Part shown: in pieces, positions 23,276-35,824 of the stretch
How positions within the stretch are numbered: position 1 is the first letter of the stretch
Layout: each line of letters begins with the position of its first letter
DNA from: Siphonodentalium dalli
Lineage: Eukaryota > Mollusca > Scaphopoda > Gadilida > Siphonodentaliidae
Direction: 5' to 3'
Length of the DNA: 64,000 nucleotides
Assembly: GCA_032622095.1 (NCBI GenBank)
Contig: CP136068.1
Location: 15,853,729-15,917,728 of the forward strand
Notes under the pieces: model-generated
What the model was told of the DNA's origin: nothing
The model's input: only the letters and a program-made list of their open reading frames with translations
Database searches by the model: none
Position numbers and translations under genes: made by a program

Positions 23276-24089
23276 CGGTCTAGAAACTACAAAACGCAAT
23301 AGGAAAGCCCTCCCTGGTGTGATTAAAATGATCCAAGTCCCATTCCGATCGCATAATAAATAACCCATAAAATAAATAAATAATACCGGTATTCGGAGAT
23401 TTCCGTGACTAAACTACGAGTGAGGTAGTTGTGGGAGAAAAAATTAAATACACAGATTCGGAGCCGGAGTGTATTATGCTGACTAAGATGACGTAATCGT
23501 AAGTCAGCCGATACTAAAATGCGCAGTCGTATGTGCGCGTTTGGTGTATAGATTACGTCGCTATTCAATGTGTTATCTAATAAATACAGATAGTAAAATT
23601 TAGATTATGACTGAGGCATTATTGTATACAGCATTTATCACACTTCTTTTCTACCCACTTTACTATATTTCTTGTGTATTTCATAGTTTTCTCCCTATCA
23701 CTCCTCCATCTTTCTGGTCCCTGCACTCGCTTAACTAACTTCCCAAAATTTATTTGAAAACACAGAACAATATTCAAATTCCCGTCCTCTTTACCATGTA
23801 GCTGCCTGTATTGGCACTCGGTGTAACAATTTTGGAGGAAAGGATTTTTATAAATGCCATAGGCTCATGGCTTGTTTTATCTAATCCTCATTTTAACTGT
23901 TTTTTCTCAATATGTATAATTGTCAATGTGATGTTCTTTTTTTTCGCAGTTTTTGTTTTTTTGTTTGTTTTACTTTCGATATAAATATCCCGAGTATCTG
24001 TCATCTCCATATATGCCACGATGCCTAGTAGATGTAGTATGTTCCGTTGTGGGCGGGCTAGTTATCCATTATTAATTACCTAAAAAAAG

Positions 24090-24290
24090 ACAACTCAGCG
24101 CGTAATTTAGAATGCTCTTTATTGTCTATCGCTTTTGGGAGAAGGAAGCATGGACGCTCTTTATATCTAAATGTCACAATACCACATACAAAATCACCCA
24201 GGACATATCGAAATAGAGCACGTTCATAATTGAAAACGCACTTTATTGTTTATGCCGTGACGAAAACATGGACGCTCTTTATTAGAGGCA
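24090..24290. repeat. Diverged duplication around CTCTTTATT motifs
   Basis: Two related segments, each with TTTATTGT near the start and CATGGACGCTCTTTAT near the end, about 150 bp apart. Confidence 0.5.
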
Positions 24291-25731
24291 ATCATTGGAT
24301 TTTTTTCTAGGCTAACAATTAAAAAAATCCTCTCTAGAAAAAGTGGATTTCTGCCATCAAAGCGTAAAATAAAACGGAAAAAAAACGAATATCGAACAAC
24401 AAGCACAAACTTAAAAACAATGCCAGACTAGCCTTCAATTTAAAAAAAAATGTTATGCCAAACTGCAGCCTAATTAATAATTATTGTAGTTTCGACAGTC
24501 AGTGGTGTATTCGAGTGCATTATTTTGTTTACGCACTTATTAATCTTGATTTGAAGGATTTTAGCAAGGCTGTTCACAGTCATGCACTTTTCCACACAAA
24601 ATGTTTCGTGTGAAGAAACAGACAGGAACATTATTATGACGAATATAAGCCATTTAAGCCATAACCACCCTTTTAGTCACACCCCATTTGTATATAGCGC
24701 ACAATGGAATGACACTAGTGCGTAAACTAGCTTCCGAAAAGTGTACCATATATGAACAACGAAGAAGAAGTTATATGGCTTAACTTGTGTTCTTTCAGAA
24801 ATAACTAAATTAGTTTCGCACGAAATTCCGCCCGCTAATTGCATTTCTGCATAAATTAATATCATTTCACACAACTTTTATCGCCTCAAAGTGCATTTTA
24901 GCCATCATTATTCATTATATAATTCAACATTCTAGCGAATGATTCAACATTATAGCGAATAATTCTGCACATTCAAAGTTTTATTCCGTGATCATATATG
25001 CCATGGTAATTAAACGGCCAAATATTTTATACTAATTTATCAACTCGTTTCGCGATTGGCGGAATTATTTCAAGCTCCATCCACTGCTGTCACCGGTATG
25101 CGTCTATGTAGATGATCGGTCAGGTGACCGCGGTGTGGGCATGTGATCGCACTTCGGATCTTTCCGCGATTGTTTTAATATCATAATTATAAAAATACTC
25201 TCTGCTCGATTTTGAATTTTCTTGGCGAAATGGGTCTGTTAGACATATATTATTAGTATTATGACGATAAATTTTTTTTTTTTTGACAGACTAATTCCTT
25301 TAAGGTTTCATTACTTTTACAATGTCCCTGCCAATGACTATACCCCGACAGTTAAGACATAGTACGGTACTTGGAACTTATGCAGACACATATATCTTCA
25401 TATATCAATGCCGGCGGATGTTTGCTCCGATTTAAAGTCAAAAGATAACAATGCAAATGAACTTTTATTTCACCAACTGTCTTAGAAAATCTGCGAACAC
25501 CAGTAACTCCCCATTGTGCCATCTCAGCCAATATCTCCGACAGAAGTTTTGGTCAAATCGCGGGTTCACAAAACTGATCTGCTACTAGTCGGTGTTTTGT
25601 GAGGAGCAACCATGACTGGTGTTTTGCAATAGGTGTTAACTGCAGCAAAGCATCAGATTGAACTTTTATTGAACATTGTATCAGGAGAGAGCTAGTCACT
25701 GGTCCGGTCCTGATCGGTTGACTGATTTAAA

Positions 25732-26060
25732 TTATCCTGAAATACCTTGAAGTGTCTTATCAATAACAAATACGGAGGGTCTTTTCATAGTCGGGTCAAA
25801 AATTAGAACCAAGTACTGAGGGAGTAACCCAGCATCATTGGAACTAATTGAGTCATTATTACGATCAGGTCGTGTTTTGTTGATTTGAGTTGCCATATGA
25901 AAAGCCAAAAAAAAAAAAAGACTATCACAGCAGTCGCCACGGAATACCATTCGAATTCTGGTCGGGCCAACAACTGATACATATCAGAATCGGTGACCCG
26001 TTTAGACACCTGTACCAGCCTCCCGTTACCACCCACACATAGTAAGACATGATTCAACAA
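25732..26060 (-). other. Unrecognised open frame broken at a homopolymer
   Basis: On the minus strand a frame with GRLVQVSKRVTDSDMYQLLA and PEFEWYSVATAVIV runs into a poly-T stretch (reverse of the A-run near 25908-25920). The adjacent frame continues HMATQINKTRPDRNNDSISS and VFVIDKTLQGISG to a stop near 25732. If the run is miscounted by one base, the two would form one frame of about 110 codons. Family unknown. It may be a retroelement relic or chance. Confidence 0.2.
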
Positions 26061-27169
26061 TAAACAATCATCAGACGAACGCCAGAGAGACAGAAGAGAA
26101 CATAAATATGAGACGTGAAACAGAAAACATTACTTCAAACATCAGACGAACGCTAGCACAGATAACAACAATTTAATCTGAAACACTGGAGGCATGATTA
26201 GCCAATTGAGTGAGCCGGGTCAATTCAACCACCATCTTTAAAATATGTATGACCGACGTGGACCTTGGGCTAAGCCATACCCTCAGGTCGATACCTGACG
26301 TGGTATGTCATCCCTTGCACCACCAGGACTCCCACACCATACCTACCAGGATGCACCCCACGATAGGCCTATTTTAGCTTAACTGTGAGTGAAATTGTAT
26401 ATCTGGAAGCTTTAGTGAACATGCTTTTCCGTGCATTCTCTGCTTTGTTTTTAATCCAGGAAACCTGCATGCCATGTGGCGGCTGTTTCTGATAAATGTA
26501 CTTATTTTTCAAATTGTAGCTGTGACTTTTTGAGACATTTTGAGCACAAATTTCCCTTACGCGGTTGGCAATTTCATTCCAATAAAATAACCGAAACAAG
26601 GAAATAGTCGACTACCGATTTACACGAAACCATCACGAAATTATGCTTGGAAAATAAATCTATGGGATCAATTTAACCCACTTTTGACAACATGTTCATG
26701 CGATACTTATACTTGAGATTTCGATGTTGGAAAATTAATGTTGATAACAGTTATTCCCAATGTACGTACTTGTATATATGTTTTTATCATATTTAATGTA
26801 AACCACACAATTAAATACAAATTACGCAGATTATATACGTAGATACACATGGCACTGGAGAAAGAACACGAGTTGTCAAAGTTATCAGATCTCCTACTCC
26901 CGAATTCTATTATAAATAAATGTAAGTGTGGATTCGTACATTATTTAATTATGATATGCATTGTGTCTGCCGAAGAACGGTCAATGTGGATATTTTGGAC
27001 TAAAGCGGTAGACACCAGAGGGGTACTATCCCCTTGGGGTATTGTTAAGTGTGGCTGTATGTGTGACTGTTTGTGTGAATATGGTAGCGCATTATTCAAT
27101 ATATGTATCGCATTTATGGATATGGCTCCCTTTGCTAATCTCATGTATCATCTCTCCTCATTTTGACAG

Positions 27170-27243
27170 TCGACCAGAAACTAATGAAGTAATTGATGCA
27201 AGCGTGTCTAACAACATCTATGATGATTTGTGTTACCCAGCGG
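27170..27243 (+). CDS. Exon alpha-2 of the receptor-tail gene
   Basis: A 74-nt exon bounded by TTTTGACAG and GGTGAGTTT. One base completes the proline started in beta-1. The 24 codons read RPETNEVIDASV then SNNIYDDLCYPA, and one G is carried into beta-2. It is the paralogue of alpha-1: same flanks, same phases, RxETxE start and PA end, ten codons shorter. IYDDL has the YxxL form of an ITAM-half or endocytic signal; which, if either, is unknown. Frame conservation through the 30-nt length difference is the best evidence that it codes. Confidence 0.7.
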
Positions 27244-28079
27244 GTGAGTTTACCTCAATGTGATATATAAAAATGTATTTAAAAAAAAAACGATCTGGAA
27301 ACAGTTGTAATTAGTTTGGTATAATTTGTTTATCCACCGTTCATTACCTCTATTGCCTAAATGAAGCCTACATAATAAACGTTACGTTTATTACGTAAAA
27401 GTAGCTTTATTAGGTCAATGTAGATTTATTAGGTTAGTACTACTTTCATGACGTACTTGTATATGCAAATTGCGCAGGTAACTAGGGATGTCAAGCGACC
27501 TGAATGACGTCATTGTGATTTTGGGACTTTTGTATCGTCAATAATTCACCGCAATTGATACAACATTCGTAATCGGATATGTGTGTTCGCTCTAAAACAC
27601 ATATAAACCATTAACTAAAGGCCAGCTTAGCATATACATTAAAAAACACAACGAACTATTTCGCTCTAAGTTGCACTCCTGTTTTTCCACGTCACGAATG
27701 ATAATTAGTTTGCTTCACCTAATAAATGTAAGGGCATCATCGAAGTAACGAATGTAAAACTGTGGAAAATGACAGATCTACTGCACAAAATGATTGTTGT
27801 GTGCGATGGATAAATAAAATATGTAGCTAATGTTGTCGCTAAAACTGTGTATGTCCGGTTGGATAATTTGGCATCTATTAGACTCGGCAGAGACTCGCCC
27901 AATAGATTATCAAATCCCACTCACGGACATAAACAGTTTGAGCGACGACACTAGCGCTATATTCTATATGTACATGTGTCACGCAATGTCAAAATCATCA
28001 GTCAGCCGGAAAGGGTAAGCGCAATTATTTTAGTTTTTATAACTTGCACAATCATTAAATATATACGTGAAATATCAAG

Positions 28080-28360
28080 TTTTTTTATCGTTAGATTGAA
28101 CAAATTATATATATATTATAAAAAGTTACCGTTACTGATACGTGTGACCATAATGTAATTATAGGCCTAATATCAAATCCGATGACCGCAAAATCAAACT
28201 CATGAAAACTAATATATAGAGTTACCGTTACTGATAGTCTTATACGTAAGATCCATACTATCAAATCCAACAACCGTTAGACAAGAATTCGTTACACATA
28301 TTATATAGAGTTACCGCTACTGACGTACTTATCCATGATGTATAATCCGACGATGGTAAA
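28080..28360. repeat. 79-bp minisatellite, copy B cluster
   Basis: Three to four diverged units with AGAGTTACCGTTACTGATA and CCGATGACCGCAAAATCAAA, equivalent in position to 780-1174 of copy A. Units here differ from each other more than those in copy A, where two units are nearly identical. Confidence 0.7.
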
Positions 28361-29643
28361 ATCGAAACATATTTACGCTGTTGGTGCTGGGATCATAATC
28401 TGTTGTCCAACTGTGCTTTAGTCGGCTCTAATGAGCATCACGTTGGACGCGTGTGGCGTGTTCCAATCTGAATCCCATGCATATATGCCTAGGGCACAGC
28501 AAACATATTCGCCTTTTTTCAATAGGATTTTGTCGACATAATCTTATAATCGCCACAACAGTTGTACATTGCCGTAAGTCTACTTTTGACTTGTTACATC
28601 GCATACGCCCATATGAATATCATAATAAATACACGTATTATAACTATATTCATAGTTTATTCTCGAAATGAAATTAATTAAAATTTATCAATTATTTCAG
28701 TAATTATAATTATAAGTGCGATAGGACATCGGACATGTCCGTTCCCAACTCACACGGAGAATAGCGCTAGCTAAAATTCTTCGAACATGTGTCCTTTGAT
28801 CTTCTATATAGCGGTTCCGTGTGACGTCACTAATCCCAGCATGCACTGCGGGCGATATGTTGGAGGTAGCAACGAGTATAAACAAACACACGTGTGTGCG
28901 GAGTTCATTATAATCAAGTGTCTCTCTTTCGTGTATCATGCCTCTCAATTGTTTTGTTAATGGTTGTGCGCACATATAAAATTACAAACTAAAAATTCAA
29001 AATAGTAGTGTCAAGATCGATGATGTGTTATGAATATTAATTGCGCCGCGAGTAGGCCTACTTTTTTATGTGAAGTGTTCGTTCGTTATATTATATATGT
29101 ACATGCATCTGCTATAACACCGTGGTGATATTGACCTAACATTTCTGCTATTCAAACTTTAAACATGCATATTTATATAATTATACAAGTAGTTCCGTAC
29201 AAGTAGGGCCTATATCTACTAGTATACATGTCGCATAGAGAGGATAGATGCCATGCTAACCTGTATAGTGTATGATCTTCTACCAACGTTAATCGAAGTT
29301 AATCCGTTTGAGAATATAAAGCTTCCTCCTCATGGCTGCGACAATACACACATGTGAATGGGAATCAACAAGTTTTCCAAGAGAATGACAAGAAATTTAA
29401 CACACTGCACGTGATTCGCGCTGTGTACGTGCAATCTTTGTCGAATGAATTCACTTTGTGCTATTGTTGCCACATAACAAGTAACTGACTCCATCATCGG
29501 CGTTTTTTCATAAGAAAATAATTCAATATTTACAAAATATTTGCCAAATACTACATTAGTACTGCAAGCGACTCAACGGAACAGTCTCATATAGGGATTA
29601 TTTTGAGATGTTGAATTATACCAACTACGGGCTAATTGTAATA

Positions 29644-29860
29644 CTAGCAGGGTTACCCGCCGTTGCCCAGGTTAAAGTGATGTGAAACCCTCTGTGGATA
29701 TTTTGTGGGAATAGAGAATACTCTTGCTCTCAAAGTGTTACACGTATTCTCATAAATTGAATATCCAAATGGCATAACAAAACATGATTCTTACACATGG
29801 AATATAAGTAGTGGCTCACCTTGTCAGGTCGGAGCGATTATCTGTTTGTTTATCGCGTTT
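29644..29860 (-). mobile_element. Helitron 3'-end fragment (probable)
   Basis: Plus-strand ACTAGCAGGG followed by a CCCGCCGTTGCCC segment is the reverse of a Helitron 3' end: GC-rich hairpin, short spacer, CTAG, then T at the target. It resembles the end at 63777. The other end was not found, so the right boundary is a guess. Confidence 0.4.
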
Positions 29861-29950
29861 AATCCGTTCCACCAATAAAGAAGTATTTTATTTATTTACA
29901 ACTGCGTATACTTCAGACGTTATAGCATGAAACATGAACATCATAAACTA

Positions 29951-30141
29951 TGGAATCCTATTAGGGCCACTTGCTAATGGCGCTTTCGGCGCGCGCCGAA
30001 AGCGACAAAATGTGCTATATTAGCGCATGTTTCGGCGCACCGAAAGCGCCGAAACATGCGCTAATATAGCACATTTTGTCGCTTTCGGCGCTTTCGGCGC
30101 GCGCCGAAAGCGCCATTAGCAAGTGGCCCTAATAGAATTCC
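29951..30141. mobile_element. GC-rich palindromic MITE, about 190 bp
   Basis: Almost the whole stretch is self-complementary. GGGCCACTTGCTAATGGCGC pairs with GCGCCATTAGCAAGTGGCCC, and the inner arms with GCGCATGTTTCGGCGC pair with their complement. The right arm has an extra GCTTTCGGC. The outer bases TATTAGGG and CCCTAATA close it. GC content is far above its surroundings. No counterpart in copy A. Confidence 0.8.
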
Positions 30142-31039
30142 ATAATAAACACATTAGTTCAAAAAAATAAAAGACGACAATTGTGTTTTACATAGAGATG
30201 TATCAATCAATCAATCAATCTAGTTTATCATATCTTCATGAAGATACAGATGTTTTAAAGATATGCACAGGTGCTCCTCTGTTCTGGTGCTATACACTGG
30301 CTAATCATTTTCAGTTTAAAATAATTGATGTTATGCAAGTATAGCAGCTACATGTGCCCGACATAGCGAGATTTTGAGTTGTTTATGTTAGGCGATGAGT
30401 CTGTTCTAAAAAATGAAAGAAATATTCTGTATCGGGCAGATATACCCTTGTCAGATGTCAATATTGGATGATCCTAAAAAGTCATGTGCTACGGACTGCG
30501 TTTTCATTTATCCCAGAAGTAACCATATTTGACTGCACACTGTGACCACCATTTTTGAACAGGCCTGCCCTACATTTCCATATCTCTTGGCAATTGTAAC
30601 TGTTTTGTGGAAACTATGTTGAATGGGACAGACTCAATCGTGTTATAATATATGCATGAGTCATTGTAATATGCAATCCACTAACGATTCAAGGTCCCTC
30701 AGTTTAAATGAATATATGTATCTCTTAAATAGATTGATATAAATATACTTGTAATGCTTTCTTCTATGTATCTGTGTTGCTAGATCATTATAGGAATGCC
30801 CTGATTTCCATCCCCATATAGATATGAAAGTTGAGAAGATATAATTGTTCAAGTGACTTTATTCGGTCACCATATGTCGAGATTGTGAAATTGGAATGCC
30901 AAAAACTTCTTAGAACGACATGGAGATGGCCTGGGAGATGACTATATATAACTTTGTTGGATATCGGCGAATTGGACAATCTTTTACATGCTGGTGAATC
31001 TCCTCTCGCCATCCATGACCCAAGCGACCCCAAATGTGA

Positions 31040-32680
31040 TTTAATTCATCATATCATTAGAGAAGAACGTGCATGCATTTGGTAGAATCAGTGCTAAATA
31101 TATTTGTATCATCTTTGGTGCAACTCCCCTCATGCATGACTTGAACCGCGCCACTTTTGTCATATTTAAACCACGTATATTAGACCCATGCATGCATTAT
31201 ATAATGGAGATGATTATATATAAGTTTGGTGGTAATCGGCTACTAAACAAATTCTTATCATAGTTATTACCCCTCCCCATCTCTCAAACAAACGGCACCA
31301 ATTTCGCATCTTAAATCACACGTTTATATTCTTCGTATCACTGAGAAGAATAATATATCAATTTGGTCGAAATATGTGTTAACAATAGCCCCTCCCCTGA
31401 CACCAACAACGTCACTTTAGAACATTTTAACCCGCACCATTATCTTACTCGTAAAAAGTTACCCCTGTTAGACCGCCTTGATGCCATCTCGATTGTACCC
31501 TTCAATTTATATATAGAACACAGACATATATTCGCAAATATTTGACTCATTGTATCATTTGAGAAGAACGTGTATGAGTTTGATGGTAATTGGCACTAAA
31601 CATATTTTTTTAAGTTTTTGGTGACCCTCCCGTCCCTATTTCGGACTCAAGCAGCGCCACTTTTGGCATCATTAAACCACACACTTAGACTCATTATAGA
31701 GATGAATATATAAAACATTTATGAAAATTGGCAAGTATACAAATTCGTATCAAATTTAGGGCCACCATTGCATATATCTCACCCAAAAGGCACCAATTTC
31801 GGGCATTTAAACCATACGATGAGATTATTCGTATCACGGAGAATAATTTATGTATCAATCAAGTGGAAATCGGCGCTAAACATATTGTTTATCAATGTTT
31901 GTGTCCCTCTCAACCTCTAGGCACCCCTGACTCGATTGGCCCCACTTCTGACATCTTTAAACAACAGAATTAGACTCCTGATATCATGGAGATTATTTGT
32001 AAGTTTGGTGCTAATCTGCGACTAAACAATTTTTTATCAAATTTAGTGGTCACCCACCCACCCCCATCTCTCACAAAAGCAGCATTAATATGACGTCTTT
32101 AACATCACACGGTTAGATTCCTCATATCATGGATAAGAATGTGTATTAATTTGGTGGAAATAGGCGCTAAAAATATTGTGTATCAATTTTGGTGCCCCTC
32201 TCCCTTTCAGTGCACCCCTGACTCGAATGACGCCAATTTTGACAGCTTTAAGCCACGTCGTTAGACACCTCATACCATGGGGATGAATTTGTGTAAGTTT
32301 CGTGGCATTCGGCGACTAAACCAATTCTTGTCAGATTTAGTACCCACCACCCCCCCTAAATCTCTCATCACAACGACACCAATTTGGCGTCTTTAAATCA
32401 CACAATAAGATTCCTTGTATCATGGAGCATATCTCAGAAAAATGTGCATCAATGTGGTGGAATTCGGCGCTAAAATTATTGTTATCAATTTTGGTGCCCC
32501 TCTCCCCTTCCGGGCATCCCTGACGCGAACGGCGCGACTTTTGACATATTTAAACCACACCATTAGATTCCTCATATTATGGGGATTATTATATATAAGT
32601 TTGTTCTGCCCCTCCCCCTTTTCTGCCCCTGACAACAACGGCGTCACTTTAGAAAATTATAGATATAGATTAGGGTCTAT
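31040..32680. repeat. Decayed satellite, about 283-bp unit
   Basis: Five to six copies. GAGAAGAA-type landmarks fall near 31061, 31345, 31562, 31843, 32128 and 32410, spacing about 283 except for one deletion. Each unit has two related halves, one with AAGTTTGGTGGTAATCGGC and one with CAATTTGGTGGAAATCGGCG, separated by C-rich CCCCTCCCC stretches and TTTAAACCACAC. Copies differ by many substitutions. Confidence 0.8.
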
Positions 32681-33788
32681 GTGGGACTTTTCCATTGGGG
32701 TATGTTGTATTTATTGCGTGTACCAAGCAAACAAGAACTAGGTATTTTTACATTTTTATGTTTTTGGCACATGCCGCTGAAAAAGTCTTTAAAATTATAA
32801 CAATTTATTTGTCTTGATTTGTTTCAAACATAGGCTTTTATGTTTGATCTATATACACGGTAAAGTCAATATACATTATAGTTTCCGATTCTCTGGGCTA
32901 TTTCGTATTGATTTGGTGACTCTCTCAAGATTTCATATGTCTATATAGCTAACCTAGCTGACACTGACATAAATGATCATGGTCGTATTATGTATGGTAT
33001 AGGGCCAGGGGCGGGGGCAGCTCCTCCAAAAAGCCGTTGACTTGCTTGCCAATCTAGTTCCCATTCAGTCTGTTTTATAATATAAATGATGTTATGCACT
33101 ATGTATGTAGTATAAGTGATTGGAACTAAATGTTATTTTTTTGTTATAATTCAGACAGATTTTGATGGCATTTCAGTGAGATATGCGGCAAAATTAAAGT
33201 ATTTTCCACATGTCTGCCCGTACTGTGCATATTTTATGTTAATAATTTGAATCTAATATGTTAGGTTCACCAGCGTCACCCCCATAGGTGTGCGCCTGTA
33301 CAGCCATGGAAATGAGTCCGAATATGTTTTGCCATTTCCAAGAACTGACACAATTGACCACCAATAAACTCCCCAGGCTTCCTGTGCGATGCCCCATGGT
33401 GCCATTGTGATTGTTGCCAGATAAGCAAGTTATGAGTTGACATAAATATGCGGTCTCGATAAGTAGATATGAAGAACACATGGGCGAATTCATTAGTACA
33501 GACTGGTCCAGTATGGTGCTCAAAGGTGCTTGTGGGGATATAGTGCAAAGCGACCATAGTCGCTACTGGGGAAATACTGCAAAGCGTCAGGAGACGCCTA
33601 TGTGGGCTAAAGATTTAAAAATGTGTATTATGTTGAGTGAACAGATATAACACTTGTTAATAGTATTATGACTATACAAGATGTAATTGTCCGGGAGTGT
33701 ATACTTGCCGAAGAAGGCAACGTCTGAAAAGTTCTTTAAAAGAGCGGTGTTTTTCATTTTATATCTACCCGACGTCACATGATTATAG

Positions 33789-33932
33789 ATGGAATGGACA
33801 ATTAGTATCATATGTACATTATTAATTTTGGAGAAGTGTACAGGAAACAAAAGCAGACGGCAGACAGATAAAACAGAAAATACAAGAGCAGAAAGATTAA
33901 TAGATTCATATTCATTTATGAATGTTCAGATA
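33789..33932 (+). other. Candidate signal-peptide exon, copy B
   Basis: An open frame of 70 codons from 33789 starts MEWTISIICTLLILEKCTG, a good secretion-signal pattern with likely cleavage after CTG. It continues NKSRRQTDKTENT and LIDSYSFMNVQI. A strong donor, ATA|GTAAGT, sits at 33932/33933 and is also present in copy A. Joining there leaves phase 0, which does not fit beta-2 (needs one carried base), so it is not simply a first exon of the tail gene. Decayed relatives at about 5880, 34615 and 48130 keep a DSYS..I[IV]S..ND core. It could be a first exon of a nested gene family or part of a dispersed repeat. Confidence 0.35.
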
Positions 33933-34914
33933 GTAAGTTCAACAAACGACATATGTACTTATTATCTGAAAGTTTTACAAGGAAACTACTCGTTAATATG
34001 ATTTGCTAATCAGCTCTGCTCAACACCGAGTGTTATTATTGTTATCTTTATTTTTCACGCACATGTATTAGCCTTTTCTTGATTCTATATTTAGTATGGC
34101 AAGCTTCGCTTTCTTTTGACTCCTTTGACTCTTTTAGTTTCAATATCCAATTAAGATGAGTTTCGTTGATTACTTGTAAATTAATTATTTGGGGAAAACG
34201 GCTTGCACTTATTACCTATAGTTATGCATTAGTCTAAGCTACATGTAACCTGTTCTTCATTATAAACTCATTGTTGAGTAGCCAACATAGTAAATGTTCA
34301 GACAATAACTTCAAGAAACGTCCATTTGTATTTTTTTGACCTCATTATTTGAAAATTTCCCACCAATGGCTCTGAGTCATTCTGCTCTTATATGATCGGT
34401 TTGTATGTCTGTCGTCACTCGAAATGAATCATATACCCCTACAGTGCATACTTTTATAACAGAAAGGGAGAATCCATTTAGAATATATAGAGATGCTTAA
34501 GCAATTTCCTAAAACATGCCACAACAGGTCATTATTCATACATGTTTCACTTACATGTTGTCATGTATAAATACTTGTTATACCACATCGATTCTTCCAT
34601 TCAGTGATAAATTTATACATTGGAATGATCCATTATCCATTTGGTGGGGTGTTCAGATATCAAATGTAGACGACAGACAGACAAACTTATACTAAAAAAA
34701 GCAGAATGATTCATACTCATTGGAGGGTCGTGTTGAGGTAATACGTTTAAAAAACGGCAATTGGCATATACAGGGATTAGGAACTATTTAGAATGGAAAT
34801 GGTTAAACATCAAAACATTTTATCAAGTTAAACAAGTTATCTGAAAAATGAATGCGCAGAACACATGTCTTGTGTTATATGGTATGTAGTTTGATGGAAA
34901 TACAATACAACAAT

Positions 34915-35673
34915 TTATTACACACTTGGACGTGATTTATAAGGATTTCTTGGTGTGTTAAAAGTGATAATGTCACACCTGTGAATTACGTCAGCGGTGA
35001 GAGCACGCGATTTTGGACAGTTCCGCTCTAAGCCGGAACTATTTTAACTTTCTGCGGCTCAAACATGGTTGACGTTGAACAGAAACGAACTGCTAACGAT
35101 GATGCAGAAGCAGTTAATAAACTGGTAAAATGAAGAAGAATCTTACCTATTATCGACTCCGATGATTCGGACGATGTCATATATATTCCAGTCAAATGAA
35201 CTATGAACAATTCCATGTTAACAATAAATTTATCCAGTTCCGAGCTGAATTTCCACGTGTTCACGGTGTTGCTCTTCGAGAGTTTGTTTACGTCGATGAT
35301 TAAAATATCGTCACTTCGAAACTTATTTTTCTACTTTTAGCACGATTTCCAAACATTTCCTGTATGAACCAACATTATTTACACACACCATCAGAATCTT
35401 CACAATATCCCGTTTCAAGTGCCATGCTTGTTCAGTCAGAATAAACACAATTTTTACAGAAAATTTCCGAAACTTTAAAAAATGAATCGCATCAAATTAT
35501 GAGGTCAATCGGTATCGTTACGTCACAATTATTTAAATTATGTGTCCATTCGCGTAACTGCACGCGCAACTGTACGTTGGGGTTCAAAATGGGAGAATCA
35601 GCTGATCTGGGCTATTTTTGTCACATCTTCTCTTTAGAATTTGCAACTTTTAGTGGTTGAAAGTGTGTAATAA
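34915..35673. mobile_element. Non-autonomous TIR element of about 760 bp
   Basis: Inverted ends TTATTACACACTT (34915) and AAGTGTGTAATAA (35661). Found only in copy B: the matching copy A sequence (about 6195) runs straight through. Inside, a 22-codon frame MVDVEQKRTANDDAEAVNK at about 35065 and a 78-codon minus-strand frame are visible, neither recognised. The superfamily is not determined. Confidence 0.6.
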
Positions 35674-35684
35674 ACAGAATAAAC

Positions 35685-35824
35685 AATTGGTTTCGATGAT
35701 TACGTGACATAATTCACTCGGGTAGCCGGTCCTATTGGTAAAACCCTCGTTCGCTCCGCTCACTCGGGTTTTACCAGGCCCGGCTCCCCTCGTGAATTAT
35801 GTCACGTAATCATCGAAACCAATT
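35685..35824. mobile_element. Palindromic element beside the TIR element
   Basis: AATTGGTTTCGATGATTACG and its reverse complement bound about 140 bp. The inner arms GGTAAAACCC and GGGTTTTACC flank TCGTTCGCTCCGCTCACTC. It lies directly right of the 34915 element and is likewise missing from copy A, so the two may have arrived together or been inserted one beside the other. Confidence 0.7.

Larger units (their letters stand above)
7852..27169 (+). other. Large intron between beta-1 and alpha-2
   Basis: 19.3 kb, starting GTGAGTAC and ending TTTTGACAG. It holds the ankyrin-like duplication, the fold-back transposon, several tandem repeats, the triplicated MITE and a gag relic. It also contains the junction between copies A and B. 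Stretches in which I see nothing clear are 15500-16250, 17100-18050, 18800-19780, 23300-24080, 24300-25700 and 26100-27160. Confidence 0.55.

Noticed and set aside
26240-26365. GC-richer patch with GGTCGATACC, considered as a tRNA-derived SINE
   Set aside because: No A-box at the right distance and no repeat copy or poly-A tail nearby.
28697-28975. 92-codon minus-strand frame
   Set aside because: Composition and lack of motifs or splice sites look like chance.
28940-28981. MPLNCFVNGCAHI, resembling the start of a THAP zinc finger (M-P-x-x-C-x4-C)
   Set aside because: It stops after 13 codons, has no convincing donor and no downstream C2CH part in reach; too short to call.
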